DNA of 64,000 bases from Paragonimus westermani (taxonomy: Eukaryota; Platyhelminthes; Trematoda; Plagiorchiida; Troglotrematidae), in assembly GCA_008508345.1 (NCBI GenBank), contig QNGE01000878.1, positions 15,388-79,387 on the forward strand, read 5' to 3'. Below, one piece after another: positions 11,470 through 23,530 of the stretch. The notes under the pieces were generated by a model. It searched no databases. It was given only the letters and a program-made list of their open reading frames with translations, and was not told the DNA's origin. Made by a program: the position numbers and the translations under genes. Position 1 is the stretch's first letter, and the number at the start of each line of letters is the position of its first letter.

Positions 11470-12170
11470 AACGGCTGGAACAGCATGATATTTTGTTACT
11501 TTCCAGAATGACTTCCATTAAAACAGAAGTGACCCTGGGGTCTGAGTTTTTCAAGCGTGACAAAGCTTCTGGACCAGACCTCATTCCTCACTTAAAACGT
11601 GGTCAAGAGAGGTTAGTATCCAAAAGGGCGGTCGGTTTGGGAATCTGTAGACGTACCTCGTGATTGGGGCAAATCGATGTCATTTTCCGTTTTCAAAAAG
11701 GGAACCAAACGTCTGTCAGACAACCAAAGAAACATCAGTCAAGTGTCCGTGGTCTCCAAGTCACTCACTGGCCTTATTTCACGTCGGTTGACTAAACTCA
11801 AGGAAAGTCATGTATGTGAAGAACAAGGAGGAGTTCGAACAGGTCTAGAGTGCATTGATCAAATTTTTACTCTGCAGTGAGTCTTGGAGCATCGACATTC
11901 TTACAAGCAATGGGCAGTCGTTGTAATTTTGAACCTAAACACTGTTCACAACCTTGTCTGAAACCACCTTTGAAAAGGAGTTCCAGCGAAATACGTGGAT
12001 CTGTTGAAATCGCTACATGCCCCTTTACAAGCAGGGTTTTGTGGATAACTGCCTCGTCTTCATCATTCCTAGTTGTTCCATATCTCATCCTTTTTACTTT
12101 TGCCTTGAGCATTCTGGAGGGTACTCACAAAGAGCTCAATGAGTGGTTTTAAGGTTCTTTCGGGCACCAA
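11470..12170 (+). pseudogene. LINE reverse-transcriptase fragment, decayed
   Basis: Consecutive plus-strand frames give RT domain pieces in the correct order. An SEFFKRDKASGPDLIP segment (canonical K...A.G.DGIP) is followed by FSVFKKGTKRLSDNQR and ISQVSVVSKSL (canonical YRGISL...VSK.L), then GVRTGLECIDQIFTLQ (canonical GFR.GR.C.DQI..LR), ending about 12.1 kb in a very degraded motif A region. Several frameshifts and stops separate them, and YADD is not found. The order matches the better copy at 15.6-16.2 kb, so this is the same general LINE type. Confidence 0.7.
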
Positions 12171-12539
12171 GTTTGATACACGATCAGCTGTTCAAGCAAT
12201 CAGATTGCACAATCTATGATGGTTGGGTCACGCACTCTGCAGGCCACCTGGGTGTCTGTCGTACCATGCGCTATTCGCAAAGGTCACTAACAGTCGGATA
12301 AAGCTGTTGGTTGGTCAAACAATGTAATGACCACAATATATGAACACCGTGACTATTCCATTGAGTTAGGTAAGTGGATGTCACTTACTCAAATGAGATC
12401 CTCGTGGTCACGCGGATCGCTAGTTTAGAATGTTATCCGAGTTAGCAACGCATCTAGTCAGTAATACGTCTGTACGCATTAAATCTTTAGTTTTTTAGCG
12501 TCGCTTAATCGACTTTTACCTTTTTGATGTACGTTGATT

Positions 12540-13250
12540 CCTGCACAAGAAGCAGGTGTGCAGAGGACTATGTCTGCTGTACTAGTGCACACTGATAGAG
12601 ATAACATTAAATTTAGTCATGATAAACCGTCACAACGAGACTGGAGCTTGACGCGGTTTGATGGCTTGCGCATCTCGATGACCTATTGGACTAAACTGGA
12701 CGCTGTGGCCACCACACCGACAGTCACTTACGCCAAGCAAGCCAATAGGTAGAGGTCTGAAAAGCGAAAATCTCTTGGTCCCCCAGGTTGGGGATTGGAA
12801 GAAGGTTGGCATATTTTTCCAGAGAAATTTCCAGTTCTGGTACACCGACTGTCTTGCGACACAGGCTTTTAAGCCAAATGCTTTGGTCCAGAACCCCAAC
12901 CGTTTCCCTATCCAGGTCTGGAAGTCCTGGCAGTATCTCAGCCCGCATACAGCCATGAATCATCACAACATCAACAATTCCATACTGCATCGGCCGTCTC
13001 GCAGTGTACACCGGGTCGCCCTATCTGCTGCATACAGCAGGGTGGATAGGCGAATACATGGTACTGCTGACTCCTCCCACACTGTCGTATCAAATTTAGC
13101 TATTAGGCACCTCCCAACCCCCATTTCTAGTGATTAATTTGCAGGTCCCACAACGGGTGTAGCTAATTATAGTGGCATTGTGCCGATGAGTCCCATTTCT
13201 TACCACTCAGTTTCAGACCTCCGTCGTCCATTGCTTAGACCTAGAATGTG
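12540..13250 (+). other. Probable LINE 5' region or flank
   Basis: The stretch lies directly upstream of the LINE endonuclease domain and has overlapping open frames on both strands (12630-13137). I recognise no protein domain. It could be the 5' untranslated part of the LINE that follows, or unrelated flank. Confidence 0.3.
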
Positions 13251-13257
13251 AATTACT

Positions 13258-14010
13258 ATAGGTGTTTTCGACATTCGCACTCTAAAACAGACAGGTCAAT
13301 AGGCCGCTATCGCACGAACGTCAGAATCGTTAAATGTCGATGTCTGTTGTGTTTCAGGGACTAGGGTTCAGGTCAGTGGCCAACGTACGGAACTAACCGC
13401 ATCCACACTGTCTACCTGATACAGGTTATACACCTCAATTCAAGCTGGATTAGGCGTGTCGCCCTCCGTACGACGGCCGCAGCCACATTAGCATATTTGA
13501 TCCCTGTTAACGGTAGACTTGGCGCCGTCCGCTTGACAGGTTTTGTTAAGACCAGCTCTAGATACAAAACTCAGAAATCTTTTCATTGTATCTGCTCATG
13601 TTCCAGCTGGCTGTAGTGACGCGCCTTTTATTCTGATCTGGCCGCTCTCCTTCGCTTGATACAGTTCGGATATAGCCTTTATGACCGGAGATATGAACGC
13701 CCAAGTAGGCCGCCTTGGTGAGGCCGAGTCTTGTTTGAGTGGCAGGTTTGGGATAGCGTCATATCGTTGGGACGATTGCCGCTGCTGTGCGCTGAACATA
13801 AGCTATTTTTATCCAATACTAGTTTTAAGCATCGTGCGCGTCATTGTTGTACTTGGCACCCTCCTTCTCCAAATCAAGCCTGGTCTCAGGTAGGCTACAT
13901 AGCCGTTAGTTATAGATGGCGCGGTTCGATTCAGGACTCTCGTTCCTATTGGAGCACGTAGTTGGATTCAGACCATGCTTTGGTGCGTTACCGTTTTGTT
14001 CTTACTTTTG
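13258..14010 (+). pseudogene. LINE AP-endonuclease domain, frameshifted
   Basis: The first piece reads VFDIRTLKQTGQ then SESLNVDVCCVSGTRVQ, matching the N-terminal N/D-x-RTL and E-T-R metal-site region of LINE endonucleases. A second piece at 13681-13800 has the catalytic-loop segment TGDMNAQVGR (canonical GDFNAQ.G), and a third at about 13790-13960 reads SNTSFKHRARH...GYIAVSYRWRGS (canonical ..DHIA.S.RWR.S). Order and spacing match the family. Stops and frameshifts make it a pseudogene. Family function: nicks target DNA to prime reverse transcription. Confidence 0.75.
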
Positions 14011-14853
14011 CTGAGCAACGACCTTACCGACAACAACGATTGGCTGTTGGGAAATTGGTTATACCGTCGGTAAGGCATAAGTACTAAACCAGGTTAGAAC
14101 GTGTTTTAACTGAATCAACGGCCTACAAGCTCGTAAGCAGATAGCGGAATAACGGTTAGTCAAACGACGTGCAACCGAACGACGGTCAAGGTTAATGAAC
14201 CACGGACTACGGAATATGCACGACTAGTTCGAGACTTCCCGGTCAATCCAACCACCCGAGGCTAACTCATGAACACAGATAAAACACTGGCCTCCGAACG
14301 GAGCTCCTTTATGTCACTCAATCCGAAGACAATACGGTCACATACCAGATGATATGTAGAGTGTTTGTGACCAATCAGAAGACCAACTCAAAGGTGGACC
14401 GAATGAAGAGCCAAACCGTACAGTGATGCGCGTAGGCGGGGTGCCAGAGATTTGGCACAAGAGTTGAATGGCGAAGTGGCACATGACCGTGCCGAATATG
14501 AGGGTCACTCACCTGTGTACTTTATTGGTCTCTGCCACAACGTTTTCGGGAAACTGGCGACTCTCCTGACTGAAGGCTGTCTTAGTAGTTCTCACTCCAA
14601 AGATCCGAATAGCTCTTGTACCTACATCTCACAGACCATTCATGAGGCAGGAACTGTGACGTGCGACACGAAGGTTCGTGAGTTGAATAGGCAATGGATC
14701 TCGGAGAAATTCCCAGAGTTGTTAGAAGCTAAACGGAATAATCAGTCCGGTAGTTCATATTGCTAGTCTGGGAGAGATATCCGTAGGATGCTGAAACGTA
14801 CCCTGAAGGCTGATCGTGAATATTGGTTAACAGGGAAGTTAAGGAAATGGGGA

Positions 14854-15130
14854 CCGATTATTAATCAGTTGTAAAATATCCGCACCAAATTTAGTACGAG
14901 TAAAGTTGAACAGCTTGGGCGTCATCTTTAACATGTTATTGATAAACAGATTGAGAACAACACGACGTTAAGAGCAAGTTGTAATACTCTACATTTCAAC
15001 CACCTCGGGTGACCTTCCTCAGGAGTGTTGTAACCGATTACCACACTCCTGAGGAAGTTCACCCGAGGTGGTTGAAACGTAGAGTATTACAACTTGCTCT
15101 TAACGTTGTGTTGTTCTCAATCTGTTTATT
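14854..15130. mobile_element. Fold-back PLE derivative nested in the LINE
   Basis: A near-perfect inverted repeat: the left arm (about 14,935-15,030) reads as the reverse complement of the right arm (about 15,043-15,130). The outer left part (14,875-14,935) begins with the ATATCCGCACCAAATTTAG block that ends the unit at 7.8 kb. LINE linker and RT sequence resumes after 15,131. A loosely repeated 10-mer, GAAATGGGGA at 14844 and GAAACTGGGA at 15131, may be a diverged target duplication (2 mismatches). Both arms carry the hammerhead-like core, one per strand. Confidence 0.7.
15043..15116 (+). ncRNA. Hammerhead-ribozyme-like motif
   Basis: CTGAGGA at 15049-15055, a hairpin closing over CGA, GAAA at 15074-15077, and ACGT/ACGT stem III (15077-15080 with 15103-15106) followed by T15107 at the cleavage position. 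ACAC upstream can pair with GTGT downstream as stem I if two bases (TC) are bulged. A mirror copy with its core at 15016-15022 lies on the minus strand. Confidence 0.5.
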
Positions 15131-15159
15131 GAAACTGGGATAGCTTCTGCTTCAGGGAG

Positions 15160-16560
15160 CACTGACAAACTAAGCTGGTCCGTGCCACTTGTCCCAGGGA
15201 CCGTTTGTCAGTGAAGGTATCAGCGAGGCAGATGGCACACTCATCTATAATAAGTCCCTAAGGTTGGAGCGGTGGGCAGAGCAATTTGAGTCACTTTTGC
15301 TGGCACCCTGTTTCAACTGTGTTACCGTCACAACTTTAATTTAGCACCGTGGTCCGTAGATTTGAAGCCACCTACTGAGACTGGGGTCCGCAACTGCATT
15401 TCGGTTTTCAAACTTAATAAGGCTGCTGACCAAGATGATCTCGTGCTAGTACTTTTCAAGGGAAGTGAGGAGGCGTCGGTAGAGGCTTTGACTCAGATGT
15501 TGCAACTTGTGTGAACGACGGAGGCCATCCCTCCCTGTTGGGGTTACGCGATAATAGTTCCTACATTCCAGAAAGGCATCAGGGTCTCTTGCGAAAACAA
15601 TGGTAGAATTAGTTTGACCCCAGTGCTTACTAGGGTTCAAGCATCCACTGTACTTCCTTTATCTACTGCAGCTCTGGAGGCAAATATTAAGGAAGAATAG
15701 GCAGGGTTTCACCGTGGGTGGAATGTATAGGTCACATTTTTACTCTTCGTGAGATTCTGGAGCAGCGTCACGTGTACTGCCGGCCACCAGTTGCTATATT
15801 TCTCGACTACAAAGGTGAGTTCGTTTCGGCGGATCGATCTACACTTTCAGAGTCACTTAAACGCAGCAGTGTAGTGAACATACTGTCGGTGCTTTATTCC
15901 CATACTTCGGCTTGGGTTAGGGCTTACGATGAATTCTCTAACATTTTCAGTATCATGGGTGACGTACATCAAGGCTGTTCACTTTCACCATTTTTGTTTA
16001 GTTTTGTGACATACGGAGTAATGGAGAACTGTCTCCGGCGCTCACAAGATGCTGGCGTGGACCTCCTATCTGGTGTAAGGCAGATTGATGTCGATTATGC
16101 TGACGACAGGGTGTTGCTGTTGGACACTTTCCAACCTGCAATGTCGCGTTCTGCTTAGCGTTTCGTAATGCGCTTTCCAGCCTCGAAGTTCAAAGTGCCT
16201 GTGGAAGATTGCATAGATTTATTTAGATAAGGAAGTCATGGAGGTTGTTGACCGATTTATGTGTCTGGGAAGCTGCACCAGCGACGCTGGTGATGTATGA
16301 AATGAAATGGAAGCGCATATCTCTCAGGCTAGGGCGGTGTTAGCTAGTCTGGGGCACCTATGGTGACAGAGGGGTATCTTTCTGAAGCTTAAATGTCGCG
16401 TATATGAAATAACAGTGAGTGGTGTGTTATTTTACGGTAGCGAAACTTGACCGCTCAGGGCAGAGAACTTGAACCGTCTTGAAGTATTTGGTCACGGGTG
16501 TTTGGGGTTGATTGTCAAACGACTTCTTTTGTCCACTCCTTACATTTGCACAGACTTAGA
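15160..16560 (+). pseudogene. LINE reverse transcriptase, frameshifted
   Basis: The open stretch at 15,718-16,158 covers the RT core: IGHIFTLREILEQRH, motif A as FLDYKGEFVSADR (canonical FLD...AFDSVDR, so the first metal-binding Asp is kept), motif B as GDVHQGCSLSPFLF (canonical GVRQGCPLSPFLF, Arg lost) and motif C as YADD at 16,096-16,107. Upstream at about 15,215-15,300 is the family's ISEADGTLIYN...RWAE region. Downstream pieces to about 16,560 match the NLNRLEVF.HGCLG segment. Multiple stops and shifts occur. Family role: target-primed reverse transcription of LINE RNA. Confidence 0.8.
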
Positions 16561-17122
16561 GGGTCAGGTGGTGTTAAGGGTGTTCAGATATTAATGTACC
16601 ACATTAGGCACTCTGTCGATGCTTCGGCCGGCAGGCCTAAGGTGTTAGGTTGAGAGATGCTGACTTAGCATAGAGAACTGAAGTCGTTCACGAATGGGTG
16701 GATCACTGTAGGCCGGATCCGTCTCTCATACTGGGTCCCTCGTGACTCCCAGAGTCGGTGACTGGAGACGTAAGTCAGGTGGTGACTAGTCGAGGTGAGT
16801 AGCGTGAAAGTTGTCGTTGTTTAGCCGAGCTGTTTGTGAAGTGAGTGCATTCAATGACGCGGAACAGTGAGAGACTTAGGGAGGCTGTCTTGTTGATGGC
16901 GCTTTACTGTCACCTACAAATTGGTTGTTTGTAAACTGTAAACACCTCGATGTTGTACGTTTGAATAGACTTAGTTATCTTTTAGTAGTTAGGTCCCTTC
17001 CCGTTCTTCTCTTGCTTCCCATACAAAGTTTGGTATTTTCTTTCTGTTTGTATAGCAGTTAAGTCTAAGTGTGAACCACCGATGTTTTGCTGCTTATGAT
17101 GATTGTGATGTCAATAAAAAAC

Positions 17123-20100
17123 GGATGTTCCAACTGCGTTAACTCTACATCATACCAGTATAACTCTGACGAATAGATTTTAGGCAAGTAGGCCTGGTTG
17201 GTCTACGAGGTTTTCAAAAGGTGACGTGGAAATCGAAACTCTGGTGGTGTTGCATGATCCTCCTTCTCTTGGGTATTTCCCGAAACATTGAAAACCTTTC
17301 TTCTTATACGGAGCACATCAAAGCTGAAGCCAGTAGGCGGTGGAATAATACGCACGTGATAAAAGTATTATGGAAAAGAATGCGTAGCAGACCGCGCCTC
17401 TATTGCGGAGGTCCCACAGGAGAACCAGACTTTTCGAAATTCACTGTTGGTGCCACCACAGTTTAGACGCGGCTGCTGCATGTCTTGGTTCGGGTGAATT
17501 TTATTATCCACGAGCAAGTGGGCTTTGCAGATTGTCCAGTCCAAGAAGGTTGCGGCTGTCTGACTATGAAACTCTCTAGCTGTTATGACTACCAGCACCT
17601 GACGAGTGTGCAACACAGTGGTGCATCGGAACACGTTGACCTTAACCAAGGAATTCTGCCTACACAGCATCCACAAATTTTACCCTCAAGTCTATACGAA
17701 TGACCCTTAATTGCTTGTCACTGGTTAGTGGAAGATGAACAGACGTGTTCAGAATTTTATAGGCTGGAATTAGGTCATCTAACCGTTAACATGCAGAACA
17801 GTCTGAGATTTCCGATTATACATTATAATAAAGACATAGGTTAAATCATATTATCAGAAACCCCCGTCCTCTCGCTCGGTATGACGACGAGTTGGCGAGA
17901 AGATATTTAGAAGATAGGTCTGAAAGTGAAGGCTCAAAGGTGGGTGGTTATCTTGTGAAACTATTAGGTGCCATAAATTGTCCTGAAGATATGACGACCA
18001 AACAGACATACTGCAATGTAATTCCGACTTCAATGCGTCTTGCATCAAAACAACTAACCATCGTCTAAGAAGACGACGCCTGAATCCATATAATCAGATT
18101 GCCTCGTAGTATTTTGGGTGCAGTTTCATTCTGAAAATCCCCGTCCAAGGCTTATTCTGCTAAGCACAAATAAAAAAAGAACCTTTAAGACACGCCCTTC
18201 ACTAAAATATCTGTTCTACAGATCGAACTTGGGAAGATGTGAAACGAAAGTAAAAGCCCGTTTTTGAATCGTTTCCCGGAAACCGTAAGGTCGATGAGGG
18301 TTATCGCAGCAGGAGTGGGAACCTTTCACTGTCGGGTGGATATGTATGTCACTCGGCTTAGTAATGTGTCACACTTGTGGGCACCGAAAATATTGCCTTG
18401 TACTTAGCTGAGCTTTAGCCGACCACACACATCTTTGAGTTGCACAGGAGGGGTCTTATACGTGCACAATGATCTGCTCATAAAGGAGCGAAAAAACGTT
18501 TTTTCTGCGAACTTTTCCCATGTTGAGATAGAGCATTTTAATCCTTAAGGTCTGGGTCGACTTGAGCGTGGAACAAAGTGAGTAAGACAACTTTGCTTTG
18601 CAAGAACTGCCAGATAAACCTGTGCTCCTGAGTAATCCTGTGGTTTTGTTAAGCCTCTTCACACGTTTAGTCTAAAAAAGGTCGCTATTGAGTGATCACT
18701 ACTCGCAACTTGTTTCCTAGGTTACACAACCACATTATGATGGTGAACAAGGTGAGGTACTCAACATTGATGTCTTCAGGCTGTTCAGACTAAAAAAAAC
18801 AGACACCCAATAGGGTCAGCGTTACATATCCAACCTTCTCCGACAGAGTGGATGAACGCATTAATTAACGTGTTAGTTGAGCTCCGGACCACTTTTAGAA
18901 CCGTGTTTAACCCACGCTGCCGTAGCCATATTTCTCTACCCGTTTTATATTGTCCGGGAAGGATATGAAAATAATAAACACCGGTCACTCGATTGATTCG
19001 CTGTCACTTATTAACCGACACGAACAGACGTTTTTTCAGCCGAGACGATGTAATTGGAAACGTTTTACTGATGTCTGCATCAAGTTCATCACTGCACAGT
19101 GCAGCCTACATGAATGGTCCTACTTTGGCAAAATGACGTTCAATGAAGCGCAATCTTTAGTGTCCAACTCACTGGTTGCCACGCCACGCGCGGGCTCGCG
19201 TTTATGGATCGGAGTTCCGGTCCACAACACACCTAGTTTCCATTCGCACGTCGTATGCACATTTGCCCGGTTTGTGTATGTGGCCGACGCCTTTTGTCGA
19301 GACTTTTTGACTGTCATTCCTCCTCTGTTGCTCCGATCTCGTTGGGCGGTGGCTCATCCGGTCACCCGTGTTGTCCGCAATCTGCTGGTTATGGGCTTTT
19401 GGAAGTAACTCACCGCCGCATTGCGGTACTCCACCGATAGTCGGCATACTTGCACCTCCGATTTGATAATCTAGCACACTATGTCAGTTAGTGATCTGCC
19501 CCGAGGTCAGTTCATAAACAGGTTGGGTCTGTTCTAACAGGACTTCCGTACAGTTTCTTCTTGGGAGTACTAGACACATTTCAGTCTGCAAAAGGTGGTT
19601 CATGTCGTGTTCAGATATGTTTTTATTTCTCCAAAAAGTATCTGATACGAAAAAATTTTGTACCGCCCACGGAAGCTTCATAAACAAAATTGTTTCCTCT
19701 TGGTGTGACAGCATTGTATTACATCCTGACGAGTTTCGCCATGTGAGATAATGTATGAAAGTTTAAATGTCCGAAATCGTCTTTCAAAATGTAGTTCCTT
19801 TTCATTTACGATTGCCCCACCCTAAAATGAACACCCTGGGGCCTTAGTGAAATGATGAGTGAGTGTACGTTCCTAAGGGCGACCGCACACGTTAATGGAG
19901 TTTGCCACCCGTGTAGTGATAATGGACAGACGACTTGTATCAGCGTGTATGGTGTAGTTTGTGTTCCCAGCAGTTCAAAGTTTCAGCAAAGTGGTTGACT
20001 ATGCTAGTTTGTCCACTGAATATGGCTTGTCCAGGTGTCTTTCGTAGAGAGTTAGTTTTGTAAGTTTTTGGCAAAACACTTCATATTCTAGAGCGTTTTC

Positions 20101-21229
20101 GTTTTACAGGAGTGCCGATTGCAGGGGAATTCACTGTATACTTAGTAACATCATGTTGTCACGGTTTTTGTTTGTCATCGATGCCTTATTACTTGCGGTA
20201 TCCTAATGACAACGAAGCTCGCTTACCAACCATGTTACCGCCAGTTCTAGCCTAACTACCACTGCTGTACTGTCTAGGTTTGAGTATCCTTGTCACATTC
20301 AACTCGTAAGTGGCAGCAGTCATCCGTTACACAATAGAGCTGATGAACTGCACCGAATGTCTATCACCAACTGGTTATAACTTGTTCTTATTCCTTTATA
20401 ATTCCTTTCAAAATACCGTTGCTAAGGCGGTGTAACTAAGATTTGCGGGTGTACACGTTGTCTCGGTTGGTCTCTGTTATCTTTGGTTTCGACAGTAACT
20501 CCGGTTTTTATACAGAAATCTGCATAACGTCCATACACGGCATATTCTACTTTGTGGTTTGAAACTGGGCCTGTCGGGACGAAAGTAGCAGCAAACATAC
20601 AGTGTTTGACCGACACCGCTTCCATCAGCTAGTCCGTATTAGGCGGGATGATCACCTGAAGTTTTCGGCCGTTAGTCCGCACACAATCAGTTTGTCAAAT
20701 AGTGCTTCGGTTTCTCATTTTTCTTCATTGGAATTTCATTGTATTGGGGGTTATTTACTGAGGCTGCAAACGGTGGGGTTAAATCACAATGTGGTTAAAC
20801 ATTGGCATGCTGACAAACTGTGGGGACGTGAATCCTTCGTTGGACAAAATCCGTCGATGCTTCTTCTCAAGTAGGAGTTTATCTAGTAACCTGAGTCACT
20901 GGTTGAAACGTCACTGAACATGGTAGCATGTCGAACTCAGTGACACATCAACATATACACGGCTTCTAGTTCTTTTAATAAAGCAGTTTGCAGAGCTTTT
21001 TTTAAATATAGTACCAACTGATCGGACTCAAGATCCTCCGTGTGTATATGCCTTCCAAGGTGACAGTAATTAGCATATCCGAAAAGATTTCGCAAACGCG
21101 CTTGTTGGAGTTGGAATGCTAGTCCGGAAACTTGGATACGTTATGGAGAAGCTCAATCCAGGATTAGCAGGAAAACAGGAAGTTCAAAATTATCCTAAAA
21201 CATTAAACGGTCAATCTGTCTGGAATTTG
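17123..21229. other. No recognisable feature
   Basis: About 4.1 kb without a domain that I can support. The longest frame (18950-19408, plus, 152 codons, overlapped by 91 codons on the other strand) has no recognisable motif or splice borders. It may be part of a repeat that I do not know. Confidence 0.4.
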
Positions 21230-21475
21230 TAAGATATCCTCAGCAAATTTAGTACGAATGAAGTCAAACGGTTTGGACGTCGTGTTTAACGTGTTATTGA
21301 TAAACAGATTGAGAATAACACAACGGCAGTAGCAAGTTGTAATACTCTACGTTTCAGCCACATGTGGTTGCCTTCCTCAGGAGTGTTATACAACAAATCA
21401 AATCGGATTTCGGTTGGGACTTAAAGTACTGCAACTTGCTCCTACGGTTGTGTTAATCTCAATCAGTTTGGAGGT
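21230..21475 (-). mobile_element. PLE terminal repeat with hammerhead-like hairpin
   Basis: On the minus strand this follows directly after a PLE endonuclease-domain remnant (21,479-21,838). It contains a hairpin whose core is CTGAGGA (complement at 21,374-21,380), a CCACATGTGG self-complementary stem, GAAA (complement at 21,351-21,354) and a stem III, and ends in the family block near 21,235. AACAC and GTGTT flank the core as a possible stem I. A diverged inverted half-copy occupies 21,415-21,475, again giving a fold-back arrangement. Confidence 0.65.
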
Positions 21476-21478
21476 TGA

Positions 21479-21840
21479 TTATGGGTCAACCTGGTGGTTT
21501 GTTCTCACCAAGTGACTGGCAATTGATGATGTGGGGCTTCGAGCAACGAATTCACCGATTTGAGATTGTTGTGCCATGAGTTGTTTTAACCAGTTCGAGA
21601 CGTGTTCTCCCACTCGCTGAGATAGCCGTCGGTCTGTTATTCCCATGTAAATGTCATCGCAAGTGCAAGTGACCTGATAGACAGTGTGAGAGACAGAATA
21701 GTCAGAAAAACTGCGTTCGTGATTTTCAAAATCTGGTCCATTGGTGGTTTGGACTAAACGCAATTGGGCAGCTGCATACGTGCAGTATAGGGTAGATCAC
21801 AATTTGTGCTTGTTGTCGTTTGCCACATGCTCCCCATTTG
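21479..21840 (-). pseudogene. PLE GIY-YIG endonuclease C-terminal fragment
   Basis: The minus-strand frame encodes a GIY-YIG nuclease module: VYQVTCTCDDIYMGITDR, then LSQRVGEHV (family pattern: Y.F.C.C...YIG.T.RRL..R..EH). The second tyrosine motif is YMG instead of YIG. In PLEs this module follows the RT and nicks the target. Over about 80 residues the translation is identical to the copies at 23.6 and 23.9 kb on the other strand, so all come from a recent common source. No RT is attached. Confidence 0.8.
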
Positions 21841-23099
21841 TGGTCTTTACGGCGCAAGACATTAGCGGAACGGGCATGTATTTATTTTTATTGCGTGTGT
21901 ATTCGATCTGGTCCATTTCTGACGAAGTTTATCAGGTGATCTAAAGGAAAATTACCAAGAAACAACGTGGATCTCATGAGATCGATGCAATTTAGGATGA
22001 ATTAGACAGCCTTGTTGAAACTTACCACTGCTTTGCTGAAGTCCTCAGCGCATTGTCACCGGTGTGCCGTATCAAGTTTGAATGCCTTTTCCAAAGAAAC
22101 CGTTCGCAACACCAAGGTCAGAACTCTTCTTTCTCAACAGGTCTCTCTCTCACGACCATTCAATATGATTGTATTTCCAAGTTGCGGTTTAAAGCATGTA
22201 CACAACCACCCATCAACTCAGTTCACACAAACGTAGCTGGATTTTTTATCCCTTGGAGTGAAGTTCAAAATAGCACCCGAAGACGTTAGGCTGAATATGC
22301 GAGGGCAATTTGAAAATATGCTTGGTCAATTGAAAGATCTCTTGCCCACGTCTTGGGATGAAATGGGCTAATTTCGTTCAAAATTGGTGGATATTTCTAG
22401 CCATTTTTTTCAAAACCTATTCATCAGCAGTATTGTCTGAAACGTGAACACTATCGAACCATGAAAGAATTGAGAAATGCGGCACTTGGTGTTTCTAAAG
22501 CCGGATAAAGGTTCTATTGTTGTCATCATGAGCAAGGATGATTACAGGACGAAAATGAATACCATTTTGTAAGACCAATGAAAGTTTAAAGAAGACAGAA
22601 CGAGTGGAAATAACATACTACTGGAAAGGCAAATAGTGAGACAACTCCAGATACTGTTGTTGCACGGTCATATATATGAAAATCAGTACAGACACATGAA
22701 GCCAATCAGGACGGAAACACCACGAATGAGAGGTGCACCGAAAATACGTAAGGATAGAGCACCCCTGAGACCAATTTTTGTATGACAAATTCGGTATACC
22801 ATAAAATTGTTTGAGATTCTTGACCCCGTTCGCAAAATGTTGTCCCTCCACTGTCTAAAGGATTCTTTTGAACTGAAAGAGACATTATAATGCGTGTCAC
22901 TGGGTTCTCAAGCTATGTATTCGATTGACGTTGATTCTTTTTACAAACCTTCCCCTTCGTGACAGTTGAATTTCTGTGATATTATTCCTAACCAACGCTG
23001 TGATGTAGGCACTTCACTGGAATATCTTAAGAATCTCATCTTACTGTGCACAGAAAAAACTGGATTCACCTTTTAAGAATTTTCTTGTAGTTGTGTACG

Positions 23100-23290
23100 C
23101 GTCAAGGCCCCGCACTCGTGCCAAGGCTCGAAGTATGTTCTGATTGGTCACGGCTTCAACGACCAAGGGCTCACTCGTCCATGCACTTTAAAATGACCCG
23201 AATGCTTGTAAATGCGCAATATATTATGCGCTTTCACTAAGTCACTTGTTCTCACTACCGTTGTTATTGTCCGTAAGGCATGTAGTGGAT
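23100..23290 (+). repeat. Interspersed repeat B inside the PLE
   Basis: About 180 bases align by eye, with small gaps, to 39,497-39,678. Shared blocks include CACTCGTG, TTCTGATTGGTC, the CACTTAAAA region, GAGTCACTTGTTCTC (here AAGTCACTTGTTCTC) and CGTTGTTATTG-CCGTAAGGC. It contains an inverted CCAAT box (GATTGGTC) about 40 bases before a TTTAAAA box, so it could be a promoter-bearing piece of some element. It splits the PLE reverse transcriptase. Confidence 0.6.
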
Positions 23291-23530
23291 GGGGCTGGAA
23301 TATAGACACAACAGTAGACAAACAGACCCTAGTGATTAGGAGTAGTCCGTTAGGTCCTACATTAGCCGACATCTTCTTTGGAACGATAGAACGGCAAGTC
23401 CTGCATAATATTGCCAAAGCATTGTTTTACAAACGGTATTTTGATTTTTACGGATGCCGATCGTTTTGGTTTGTTTTTTAACGTTAACTTAATTCACCCG
23501 AATCTCTTCTTGTCTCACGAAAGGAAATCA

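Larger units (their letters stand above)
13250..17122 (+). mobile_element. Near-complete but inactivated APE/RT LINE
   Basis: The parts are in canonical order: an AP-type endonuclease (about 13.26-14.0 kb), a linker, RT (about 15.16-16.2 kb), a degraded C-terminal region to about 16.8 kb and a non-coding tail with AATAAA at 17113-17118, after which homology stops. Many stops and frameshifts mean no functional protein can be made. A fold-back PLE derivative (about 14.85-15.13 kb) interrupts the linker. Matching sequence on both sides of it shows that the LINE was there first. Confidence 0.8.

Noticed and set aside
12630..13137. Overlapping 95-120-codon frames as genes
   Set aside because: Frames on both strands over the same bases, no domain, directly upstream of a LINE endonuclease. 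More likely LINE 5' sequence or chance.
18950..19408. 152-codon plus-strand frame as a gene
   Set aside because: No domain, no splice borders, and a competing 91-codon frame on the opposite strand. It may be an unknown repeat, but I cannot support it as a gene.
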